DNA from: Alphaproteobacteria bacterium
Lineage (GTDB): Bacteria; Pseudomonadota; Alphaproteobacteria; Rhodospirillales; Rhodospirillaceae
DNA length: 11,222 nucleotides
Assembly (NCBI GenBank): GCA_015228695.1
Contig: JADGDA010000062.1
Coordinates: forward strand, 1 to 11,222
Reading direction: 5' to 3'
The position numbers and the translations under genes are program-made. Position 1 is the first letter of the stretch. Every line of letters starts with the position of its first letter. Below are positions 1 to 5,465 of the stretch, piece by piece. The notes under the pieces are model-generated. The model did not search any database, was not told where the DNA came from, and was given only the letters and a program-made list of their open reading frames with translations.

Positions 1-25
1 GTCCCCCCCGGGTCGCGGGATCATG

Positions 26-45
26 TGGCCGAGATCAATCGGCCA
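26..45. repeat. 7-bp inverted repeat spanning the csp stop codon
   Basis: TGGCCGA (26-32) and TCGGCCA (39-45) form a perfect inverted repeat with a six-base loop. The csp stop codon (35-37) lies in the loop. No T-run follows on the minus strand, so it is not a classical intrinsic terminator. It could stabilise the transcript end or be part of a Rho-dependent 3' end. The function is inferred. Confidence 0.4.
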
Positions 46-241
46 GCGACAGATTCCCCGCCGCGGTCTTACCGCGGTCCGCAACGAGGTCGAACTTGAC
101 CTTCTGACCCTCGTTCAGGGTGCGCAGCCCCGCCTTCTCGACCGCGGAGATGTGCACGAACACGTCCTTCGATCCGTCCTCGGGCTGAATGAACCCAAAA
201 CCCTTGGTGGAGTTAAACCACTTCACAGTGCCGACAGCCAT
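35..241 (-). CDS. Cold-shock domain protein (CspA family)
   Basis: A 68-residue single cold-shock domain protein that should act in the cytoplasm as a single-stranded RNA/DNA binding chaperone. Both nucleic-acid binding motifs are visible: RNP1 KGFGFI at residues 13-18 and RNP2 VFVHI at 27-31. The opening VGTVKWFN is typical of the family, and the length matches the usual 65-70 residues. The reading frame stays open to a start at 256, but the ATG at 241 is chosen because it gives the family N-terminus and sits just after a GAGGA ribosome binding site. It is divergent from the rpoH-like gene. I found no convincing minus-strand promoter. Alphaproteobacteria carry several csp paralogues, so no specific letter is assigned, and whether it is cold-induced cannot be told from sequence. 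Confidence 0.95.
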   Translation of the reverse strand: MAVGTVKWFNSTKGFGFIQPEDGSKDVFVHISAVEKAGLRTLNEGQKVKFDLVADRGKTAAGNLSLAD

Positions 242-321
242 TCCAGATCCTCGCAAAAACCAACAAACCGCCCAGTCTCGCGGTCAGTCAATTCCAAAAC
301 ACCCCGGGAGTCAATGGGCAC

Positions 322-349
322 TTGACGAAAACCGTCCCCGAGCTACAAT
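322..349 (+). promoter_or_regulatory. Near-consensus sigma-70 promoter for the rpoH-like gene
   Basis: TTGACG (322-327), a 16-base spacer and TACAAT (344-349) match the housekeeping consensus at 5 of 6 positions in each element. The predicted transcription start is about 356, which leaves a leader of roughly 228 bases before the ATG at 584. A dyad GTCAA-N7-TTGAC (310-326) overlaps the -35 element. The direction and position fit the rpoH-like gene. Confidence 0.6.
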
Positions 350-473
350 GGAATCGGTTGAATTCGGTGCATGTCGTTCGTGGCCGGGTTCCCTTCCGGC
401 TCGACCTTCGGGTGGGCTGGGTCGTTCGGTGCGTGTCATGTTGTGTCATGTTGCTTGATGAAGGATGTGACCG

Positions 474-500
474 ATGATCGGGTTCCTTTCTTTTTCCTAG
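474..500 (+). CDS. Possible 8-residue leader peptide (upstream ORF)
   Basis: ATG at 474 opens a frame of eight codons (MIGFLSFS) ending in TAG at 498-500. An AAGGA motif at 461-465 sits eight bases upstream, which is good Shine-Dalgarno spacing. It lies in the leader of the rpoH-like gene, 83 bases before its start, over a pyrimidine-rich tract. A frame this short can easily arise by chance. If translated, it could couple ribosome passage to translation or stability of the sigma factor message. No known family is recognised. Confidence 0.25.
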   Translation: MIGFLSFS

Positions 501-583
501 ACGTTCTTCCCGCTCGTTCCGCCGGGTGGCCGCGTGTCCGTGGCCGCGCCGGTTCGTTTCGTGAGATAACGGAGGAGGATGTC

Positions 584-1489
584 ATGGGGAGCGTTGCCTT
601 GCCGGTCGTGACCGTGGACGGCGGTCTTGCGGCCTATATGCGTGAAATCGGGAAATTCCCGATGCTGACCGTCCGGGAAGAGTGCGAACTGGCCCAGCGC
701 CTGCGCGATTTCGGCGACACCGAGGCGGCGCACCGGCTGGTCACCAGCCATCTGCGTCTGGTCGCCAGGATCGCCATGGGCTACCGCCATTACGGCTTGG
801 CGATCGCCGACCTGATTTCCGAGGGCAACATCGGCCTGATGCGGGCGGTGAGGAAGTTCGATCCGGAGCGGGGCGTGCGGTTGGCCACCTACGCCATGTG
901 GTGGATCAAGGCCTCCATCACCGAGTATGTCCTGGCCTCGTGGTCGCTGGTGAAGACCGGAACGGCGGTGGCGCAGAAGAAGCTGTTCTTCCGGCTGCGG
1001 CGGATCAAGTCCCAGATGGGCCTCTACGGCGAGGGCGAGATGGCCCCGGACGACGTCCGCCGGATCGCCGTCGCCCTCGACGTCCCGGAGAACGACGTGG
1101 TGGACATGAACAGGAGGCTTGCCGGACCCGACAAGTCCCTCAACGCTCCCCTCACCGAGGATGGTTCCGTCGAGCGGCAGGACATGCTCGTCGATGAGGC
1201 GGAAGATCAGGAAACGGTCTACGGCGAGCGGGAGGAGAGCGCGTTGCGCCGCCGGCTTCTGCTCCAGTCCATGGAGTCCCTGAACCCGCGCGAGCGCCGC
1301 ATCATCGAGGCCCGACAGCTTTCGAACACCCCGATGACCCTGGAGGAACTCGGCCGCGATTTCGGCATCAGCCGCGAACGGGCGCGTCAGATCGAGACCG
1401 CCGCCATGGCCAAACTGACCTCCGCCGTGAAAAGCCGCTGGGTGGCCTTGAACGCCCCGCTCGCGTTGCCGGCGCGCTCGCCCGCGTAG
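584..1489 (+). CDS. rpoH: RNA polymerase sigma-32 family factor (RpoH type)
   Basis: A 301-residue group 3 sigma factor that should direct RNA polymerase to heat-shock or related stress promoters. Region 1.2/2.1 starts at about residue 15 (AAYMREIGKFPML). Region 2 runs to about residue 125, with the SHLRLVA and RLATYAMWWIKASI signatures. The RpoH-box-like QKKLFFRLR follows at 131-139. The LAGPDKSLNAPL motif lies at 179-190, and the region 4.2 helix-turn-helix at about 252-278 (TLEEL...SRERARQIE). The ATG at 584 is chosen because GGAGGAGG (571-578) sits just upstream and RpoH homology begins soon after; an in-frame ATG at 371 would add 71 unlike residues. Compared with typical alphaproteobacterial RpoH as I remember it, region 2 has several changes (ASITEYVLASW instead of ASIQEYILRSW), suggesting a second, RpoHII-like paralogue. 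It ends in a short non-conserved tail. It is probably monocistronic. Confidence 0.9.
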   Translation: MGSVALPVVTVDGGLAAYMREIGKFPMLTVREECELAQRLRDFGDTEAAHRLVTSHLRLVARIAMGYRHYGLAIADLISEGNIGLMRAVRKFDPERGVRLATYAMWWIKASITEYVLASWSLVKTGTAVAQKKLFFRLRRIKSQMGLYGEGEMAPDDVRRIAVALDVPENDVVDMNRRLAGPDKSLNAPLTEDGSVERQDMLVDEAEDQETVYGEREESALRRRLLLQSMESLNPRERRIIEARQLSNTPMTLEELGRDFGISRERARQIETAAMAKLTSAVKSRWVALNAPLALPARSPA

Positions 1490-1507
1490 GATTGCCCGGT
1501 CGGGCGT

Positions 1508-1522
1508 GGCATGGCTTGGGCA
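1508..1522 (+). promoter_or_regulatory. Weaker sigma-54-like site upstream of the PII gene
   Basis: TGGCATG-N4-GGGCA (1507-1522) keeps the GG and GC dinucleotides at the exact sigma-54 spacing (ten bases between them) but has GG in place of the usual TT before GC. The start site would be near 1533, giving a 160-base leader. This is a candidate only. The downstream site at 1594-1608 is better placed relative to the NtrC-like box. Confidence 0.25.
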
Positions 1523-1525
1523 GAG

Positions 1526-1542
1526 TGCCTCATTTTCGGGCA
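1526..1542 (+). promoter_or_regulatory. Possible NtrC enhancer box
   Basis: TGCC-TCATTTTCG-GGCA is a 17-base dyad with the TGC-N11-GCA spacing of NtrC sites and an A/T-rich centre. It lies about 85 bases upstream of the start predicted for the sigma-54-like site at 1594-1608, a usual distance for an enhancer. It departs from the full consensus in the inner arm bases, and only one such box is seen. Confidence 0.3.
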
Positions 1543-1565
1543 GTCGTGGTCGCGGCGGCGCTCCC

Positions 1566-1583
1566 AAGGGCGGGATCGCCCTT
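1566..1583. repeat. Perfect 7-bp hairpin in the rpoH-PII gap
   Basis: AAGGGCG (1566-1572), loop GGAT, CGCCCTT (1577-1583). The stem is strong and the tetraloop short, but no T-run follows, so it is not a standard intrinsic terminator. It lies 77 bases after the rpoH stop and could protect the 3' end of that transcript. Confidence 0.4.
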
Positions 1584-1593
1584 CGCGGGGCGC

Positions 1594-1608
1594 GGCACGG
1601 TTATTGAA
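1594..1608 (+). promoter_or_regulatory. Sigma-54-like promoter for the PII gene
   Basis: GGCACG (1594-1599), four bases, then TTGAA (1604-1608) resembles the sigma-54 -24/-12 consensus TGGCACG-N4-TTGCA, with the first T and the -12 C substituted. The start would be near 1619, leaving a leader of about 74 bases. GlnK/GlnZ-type PII genes are commonly under NtrC and sigma-54 control, which supports the reading. The missing -12 C is the main weakness. The same bases form an AT-rich dyad GTTAT-TGA-ATAAC (1600-1612). Confidence 0.4.
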
Positions 1609-1692
1609 TAACTCCTCTCGGGGGTTGGGCTCTTCAGTCTCGACCGGAACACGGCGTCGGCTCCGCCCGCGCCTAAGAGTGGAGTAAGACCG

Positions 1693-2031
1693 ATGAAACT
1701 GGTCATAGCCATCATCAAGCCGTTCAAGCTCGACGAGGTCCGCGAGGCCCTGACGCCCCTCGGCGTCCAAGGGATCACGGTGAGCGAGGTCAAGGGATTC
1801 GGTCGCCAGAAGGGACAGACGGAAATCTATCGCGGCGCCGAATACGTGGTGAACTTCCTGCCCAAGGTCAAGCTGGAGGTCGCGGTCGGCGACGAGATCG
1901 TCTCCCAGGTGGTCGAAACCATCCAGGCCGCCGCGAACACGGGCAAGATCGGCGACGGGAAAATTTTCATCCTCGATCTACAGGGCGTCGTGCGAATCCG
2001 CACCGGGGAGACGAACGCCGAGGCACTGTAG
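1693..2031 (+). CDS. Nitrogen regulatory protein PII (GlnK/GlnZ/GlnJ type)
   Basis: A 112-residue PII signalling protein, the standard length. PII trimers bind ATP/ADP and 2-oxoglutarate and report nitrogen status to targets such as AmtB, NtrB and GlnE. The N-terminal AIIKPFKLDEVREAL and the T-loop (about 37-55) with the uridylylation tyrosine Y51 in YRGAEY are intact. So are the second PII signature near 83-96 (TGKIGDGKIFILDL) and the C-terminal RIRTGE. The opening MKLV and overall sequence recall Azospirillum GlnZ and Rhodospirillum GlnJ more than GlnB. Asn at position 54 (Asp or Ser in many relatives) is a small oddity. GGAG at 1681-1684 is a well-spaced ribosome binding site. There is no amtB or glnA neighbour, so the gene stands alone. 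The paralogue letter is left open. Confidence 0.95.
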   Translation: MKLVIAIIKPFKLDEVREALTPLGVQGITVSEVKGFGRQKGQTEIYRGAEYVVNFLPKVKLEVAVGDEIVSQVVETIQAAANTGKIGDGKIFILDLQGVVRIRTGETNAEAL

Positions 2032-2107
2032 CCCGGGCGTCGCGGGCTCCAGCGGTCATTGTCAATGGCTCTGTTCGTGGATCGTATTGATGCAGCCGCA
2101 CCTCTGA

Positions 2108-2158
2108 CGTCATACGCGGGCTTAACCCACGGCTGTCCGGCCATGACGGAACTTTTTT
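2108..2158 (+). terminator. Possible terminator after the PII gene
   Basis: CGTCAT (2108-2113) and ATGACG (2143-2148) can pair around an inner imperfect stem (GGG/CCC). They are followed after four bases by TTTTTT (2153-2158). It lies about 80-130 bases after the PII stop, in the convergent gap before the CorC-type gene. The stem is long-looped and weak, so this is tentative. A second short stem AGCCCG/CGGGCT (2030-2048) overlaps the PII stop codon but has no T-run. Confidence 0.35.
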
Positions 2159-2169
2159 CGGTCAGTATC

Positions 2170-3432
2170 TCAGCTCGTTTCATCGTCCTCGAGCGGGGTC
2201 ATGCGCACGGAGATGATCTGATTGCGCTGGCGCCGCAGGATTTCGAAGCGGAATCCGTGGAAGCGGAAGATCTGGCCGATTTCCGGGATGCGCCGGGCCT
2301 CGTGCAGGACGAGGCCGGCGATGGTGGCGGCCTCCTCGTCGGGCAGTTTCCAGTCGAACTCGCGGTTGAGGTCGCGCAGGGTGACGCTGCCGTCCACGAC
2401 GTAGGAGCCGTCGGGCTGCGGGCGGACGCCGGAGACCGCGACGTCGTGCTCGTCGGTGATGTCGCCGACGATCTCCTCCAGGATGTCTTCCAGGGTCACC
2501 ACCCCCATGATCGTGCCGTATTCGTCCACCACCATGGCGAAGTGTTCGCGCCGGTCGCGGAAGGCCTGGAGCTGCTCCTGCAAGGTGGTGGAGTCGGGCA
2601 CGAACCAGGGCGGAGAGGCCACCGCCGCCACGTCCAGCCGGTCCAGGTCCCCCTCGTGAGCGCGTACCGCCCGCAGCAGGGCCTTGGCATGCACCACGCC
2701 GATGACGTTGTCGGGTTTTTCCCGCCACAGGGGAATCCGGGTATAGGGGCTGTTCAGCACCGCGTCCACCACCACGGTGGCGGGCTGTCCGCCGTCGATC
2801 GACTCGACGCTCTTGCGGTGGGTCATGATCTCGCCCACCGTCACATCGGCCAGATCGAGCACGCTGCGCAGCATGGCGCGCTCGTCCTTGACCTCCCGGG
2901 CGTCGTGGAGGTCGATGACCCCGCGCAGTTCGGTCATGACGGCGGCGGCGTCATACTCCCTGGTCTTGTCGGCACCGAGCAGACGGAGCGAAAGCCGCAC
3001 CACCGCCTGCACCACCTTGACCGGAAGCGACAGCACCTTCACCAGCAGGCTGGCGGAGGGGGCCACCGCGAGCGCCGTCGCGTTGGCATGGCGGAGCGCG
3101 AAGGTCTTCGGCAGGATTTCCGAGAAAATCAGGATGAAGACCGTCATCACCAGGGTGGCGTAGGCGACTCCGGCGTCGCCGAAGGCGGTGACCAGCAGAC
3201 TGGTCGCCAGCGCCGACGATAGGATGTTGGCCACGTTGTTGCCGAGCAGGATGGAACCGATCAGTTGCTCCCGGCGGGCGACCAGCCTGTTGACCAGGGC
3301 GGCGCGGCGGTTTCCCTCCTGCTCCAATTGGTGCATGAGGGGACGGGACGTGGCCGTCAGGGCCGTCTCGGCCCCGGAAAAGAAGGCCGACAGGAGGAGA
3401 AGGACGAAGATGGCGATGATGGTGGTCAACAT
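2170..3432 (-). CDS. HlyC/CorC-family membrane protein (CNNM + CBS pair + CorC_HlyC)
   Basis: A 420-residue inner-membrane protein of the CNNM/CorC family, often linked to magnesium or cobalt efflux. The order is: an N-terminal DUF21/CNNM membrane domain at about 1-180, with hydrophobic segments at 1-18, 57-85, 90-105 and 118-150; a paired CBS domain at about 200-325, with EIMTHRKSVE at 201-210 and the VVDEYGTIMGVVTLEDILEE signature at 301-320; and a C-terminal CorC_HlyC domain at about 340-412. SGAETAL near 19-25 is a family hallmark. The ATG at 3432 is used. AAGGAG at 3446-3451 is 13 bases away, somewhat far. It lies 26 bases after aroB and is probably the last gene of the aroK-aroB operon, an arrangement I recall from other Rhodospirillales. 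The transported ion cannot be told from sequence. Confidence 0.92.
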   Translation of the reverse strand: MLTTIIAIFVLLLLSAFFSGAETALTATSRPLMHQLEQEGNRRAALVNRLVARREQLIGSILLGNNVANILSSALATSLLVTAFGDAGVAYATLVMTVFILIFSEILPKTFALRHANATALAVAPSASLLVKVLSLPVKVVQAVVRLSLRLLGADKTREYDAAAVMTELRGVIDLHDAREVKDERAMLRSVLDLADVTVGEIMTHRKSVESIDGGQPATVVVDAVLNSPYTRIPLWREKPDNVIGVVHAKALLRAVRAHEGDLDRLDVAAVASPPWFVPDSTTLQEQLQAFRDRREHFAMVVDEYGTIMGVVTLEDILEEIVGDITDEHDVAVSGVRPQPDGSYVVDGSVTLRDLNREFDWKLPDEEAATIAGLVLHEARRIPEIGQIFRFHGFRFEILRRQRNQIISVRMTPLEDDETS

Positions 3433-3458
3433 GGGGTCCGGTGATCTCCTTGCGCGGT

Positions 3459-4577
3459 TCAGGCGGCCACGGCGTCCGCGAGAAGGGCGAGCACATCGGG
3501 CGCGGCGACGTCGCGGCTGACGAACGCCTTTCCGATGCCGTGGGCGAGAATGAAGGTGAGGCGGCCGTCCACGACTTTCTTGTCCTGCGCCATGTGGCCG
3601 AGCAGCCGTTCCGGGTCGAAGGCGCGCCCGCCGATGTCGCGCGGCTTGACGGGGAGCCCCACGCGGGCGAGGTGGGCGCGGACGCGCCCGGCGTCCTCGG
3701 CCGGGCAGAGCCCCAGGCGGACCGAAAGATCGAAGGCCATGACCATACCGATGGCCACCGCCTCCCCGTGCAGCAGGTCCGGGCCGTAGCCGGTCTCCGC
3801 CTCCAGGGCGTGGCCGAAGGTGTGGCCGAGGTTGAGCAGCGCGCGCGCGCCCTCTTCCCGCTCGTCGGCGGCGACCACGCGGGCCTTGGCGGTGCAACTG
3901 ACGGAGACGACGTGGCGGCGCAGGCTCCGGTTGCCCTCCGCGACGGTGTAGCCGCCCTTTTCCAGCACGCCGAAGAAGTTCGGGTCGTCGATCAGCCCGT
4001 ATTTCACCACCTCGGCATAACCGGCCAGAACCTCGCGCCGGGGCAGGCTGTCGAGCGTGCCGGTGTCGGCCAGGACCAGACGCGGCTGGTGGAACGCTCC
4101 GATCAGATTCTTGCCGTGGGCGCTGTTGATGCCGGTCTTGCCGCCGACCGAGCTGTCCACCTGGGACAGCAGGGTGGTGGGAATCTGCACGAAGTCCACC
4201 CCGCGCAGCAGGATCGAGGCGGCGAATCCGGTCAGATCGCCGATGACGCCCCCCCCCAGCGCCACCACCATGGTGCGGCGCTCGCACCGGGCCGCGAGCA
4301 TGGCGTCCAGCACCTGTTGCAGATGGGCGAAATCCTTGGTCTGCTCGCCCGCCGGCAAAATCAGCCGACCGGCGGCGATCCCGGCCTTGTCCAGGGCCTG
4401 GGACAGCCGGTCCAGATAGAGCGGCGCGACGTTGGCGTCGGTGACGATGAACGCGCGCTTCTGACGCAGAACCGGGGTCATCAACTCCCCCGCCCGGTCG
4501 AGAAGGCCCGATCCGATGTGGATGTCGTAGCCACGGTCGCCGAGACCGACGTTGAGGGTGTCCATGTCGAGGATCAC
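3459..4577 (-). CDS. aroB: 3-Dehydroquinate synthase
   Basis: A 372-residue cytosolic enzyme converting DAHP to 3-dehydroquinate, the second step of the shikimate pathway, using NAD and a divalent metal. The NAD-binding LGGGVIGDLTGFAAS lies at 107-121, PTTLLSQVDSSVGGKTGIN at 133-151 with K147, the metal ligand E189 in AGYAEVVKYG, and the pair H252/H256 in GHTFGHALE with H270 in HGEAVAIG. Length is normal. A GTG start at 4577 is preferred over the ATG at 4565. AGGAGGAG (4588-4595) is ten bases before the GTG but 22 before the ATG, and the GTGA overlap with the aroK stop implies translational coupling. The conserved GGG is written as a run of nine G (4249-4257 on the plus strand as C), a possible slippage point. 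Confidence 0.97.
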   Translation of the reverse strand: MILDMDTLNVGLGDRGYDIHIGSGLLDRAGELMTPVLRQKRAFIVTDANVAPLYLDRLSQALDKAGIAAGRLILPAGEQTKDFAHLQQVLDAMLAARCERRTMVVALGGGVIGDLTGFAASILLRGVDFVQIPTTLLSQVDSSVGGKTGINSAHGKNLIGAFHQPRLVLADTGTLDSLPRREVLAGYAEVVKYGLIDDPNFFGVLEKGGYTVAEGNRSLRRHVVSVSCTAKARVVAADEREEGARALLNLGHTFGHALEAETGYGPDLLHGEAVAIGMVMAFDLSVRLGLCPAEDAGRVRAHLARVGLPVKPRDIGGRAFDPERLLGHMAQDKKVVDGRLTFILAHGIGKAFVSRDVAAPDVLALLADAVAA

Positions 4578-5146
4578 GGGGGGGATTCTCCTCCTGCGAA
4601 GTAACGCTCCAGCGCCTCGGCGACCTGCTGTTCCATGAATTCCCGGGCCACGTCGGCGCTGGTGTCGATGATGATGTCGGCCTCGGCGTAGACGGGATAG
4701 CGTTCCTCCATCAGCCGGCGCAGGGTCTCGCGCGGGTCGCCCTGCATCAGCAACGGCCGGTGGGTGCGGCCGGTGGTGCGGCCCACCAGGGTTTCCAGGT
4801 CGGCGCGCAGCCACAACGACACCGCGTTCCGGCGGATGGCGGCGCGGGTCTCCGGGTCCATGAAGGCCCCTCCGCCGGTCGCCAGGATGCAGGGGGGACC
4901 GTCCAGCAGGCGCGCGATCACCCGCCGCTCGCCGTCGCGGAAGGCGGCCTCGCCGTCGCGGGCGAACACCTCGGCGATGGTGCAGCCGGCGGCGGCCTCG
5001 ATCTCGGCGTCCGCGTCGAGAAAGGGAACCCCGAGCCGGGTCGCCACCCGCCGGCCGACACTGCTCTTGCCCGCCCCCATCAACCCGATCAGGGCGACGG
5101 TGCGCGGCAAACGCCATCCTCTGGCGGACTCATGTTCCTCGCTCAT
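4574..5146 (-). CDS. aroK: Shikimate kinase
   Basis: A 190-residue cytosolic P-loop kinase that phosphorylates shikimate at the 3-hydroxyl using ATP. The Walker A motif GLMGAGKS lies at 21-28. The likely shikimate contacts are D46 (DAD), R70 (AFRDGE) and the ATGGGAF loop at 89-95. The lid carries R130 (GRTHRPLL) and R149 follows in ERYPVY. Length and motif order are standard for AroK, with a short N-terminal extension of about 15 residues. The ATG at 5146 is taken. The ribosome binding site is poor, and the frame is open further upstream but without family similarity. It is the first gene of the aroK-aroB-CorC operon and divergent from the xerD operon. Confidence 0.96.
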   Translation of the reverse strand: MSEEHESARGWRLPRTVALIGLMGAGKSSVGRRVATRLGVPFLDADAEIEAAAGCTIAEVFARDGEAAFRDGERRVIARLLDGPPCILATGGGAFMDPETRAAIRRNAVSLWLRADLETLVGRTTGRTHRPLLMQGDPRETLRRLMEERYPVYAEADIIIDTSADVAREFMEQQVAEALERYFAGGESPP

Positions 5147-5324
5147 GGGGAGCGCCAACCACCGCGTTGAAAGCGCGACGGCAACTCTATACACTGCCGC
5201 GCGACATGCCTGTTTCCCGTCTCGCTCATGGGTTATCGGCCTTCGTCTTCCCCGTGCTTGTAATCGGTCGGGAAGGTCCGTGTCCAGTTCCGTTGGAACC
5301 CAAGCCGTTGGAGCCTTCGATAAA
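5147..5324. promoter_or_regulatory. Divergent promoter region between aroK and the xerD operon
   Basis: These 178 bases must hold promoters for both operons. On the plus strand, TTGAAA (5167-5172) and TATACA (5188-5193) form a sigma-70-like pair, but the spacer is only 15 bases. On the minus strand, TATAGA (5186-5191) could be a -10 for aroK with no good -35. A direct repeat CCGTTGGA occurs at about 5290-5297 and 5306-5313, just before the first plus-strand start. No terminator or RNA gene is seen. Confidence 0.3.
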
Positions 5325-5465
5325 ATGTCCAACCTCGCGCGCATCGTCGTCTTGCTGGTGGTTCTCGCCCTGATCGGGGGGGGGCTCTTTTTGGCCATGT
5401 GGGACATGCCGGCTCCGAGGACCAAGGTGGAAAAGGCGATTCCCCATGCGACCCTCGACCGCTGA
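5325..5465 (+). CDS. Small single-pass membrane protein, function unknown
   Basis: A 46-residue protein. An N-terminal MSNLARI precedes one hydrophobic segment at about 7-25 (VVLLVVLALIGGGLFLAMW), then WDMPAPRTKVEKAIP and a short polar end. The positive charge near the N-terminus and long hydrophobic stretch suggest a single membrane helix with a short periplasmic tail. GGAG (5310-5313) stands 11 bases before the ATG. Its stop lies 20 bases inside the next gene, so the two are probably coupled. I recall a similar short protein (MPAP...KVEK...IP) beside xerD in other Rhodospirillales, which argues that it is real. No function is known to me. A run of nine G (5376-5384) encodes the triple glycine inside the helix. 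Confidence 0.75.
   Translation: MSNLARIVVLLVVLALIGGGLFLAMWDMPAPRTKVEKAIPHATLDR

Larger units (their letters stand above)
242..583. other. Divergent intergenic region csp / rpoH-like (342 bases)
   Basis: No full gene is visible here. The half next to csp (242-320) holds two GTCAA boxes (287-291 and 310-314). A strong plus-strand promoter lies at 322-349. The remaining 230 bases are a leader with small GC-rich stem-loops (383-400 and 402-424), a tandem 10-mer GTGTCATGTT at 433-452, a possible eight-codon upstream ORF at 474-500, and a direct repeat GTGGCCGCG at 526-534 and 540-548. The rpoH frame stays open upstream to 371. However, that stretch is T-rich at third codon positions and its translation is not sigma-like, so it is read as untranslated. 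Confidence 0.6.

Noticed and set aside
371..583. An in-frame 71-residue N-terminal extension of the rpoH-like protein from the ATG at 371.
   Set aside because: The stretch is unlike sigma factors, has T-rich third positions unlike the rest of the gene, and a strong GGAGGAGG site precedes the ATG at 584.
497..1567. A 356-codon minus-strand ORF opposite rpoH.
   Set aside because: His/Gly/Asp-rich shadow translation; the plus strand is an unmistakable sigma factor.
2105..2112. Palindrome TGACGTCA in the PII-CorC gap.
   Set aside because: It resembles a eukaryotic CRE site, which has no meaning here. It overlaps the arm of a weak terminator-like dyad and is probably chance.
2059..3222. A 387-codon plus-strand ORF opposite the CorC-type gene.
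   Set aside because: Its translation is His/Asp/Val/Gly-rich with no family pattern, and the opposite strand encodes a clear CNNM-CBS protein. It is a GC-rich shadow frame.
3433..4287. A fused reading of the CorC-type gene extending upstream into aroB.
   Set aside because: The extension is an Arg/Gly-rich out-of-frame reading of aroB; family similarity begins exactly at the ATG at 3432.
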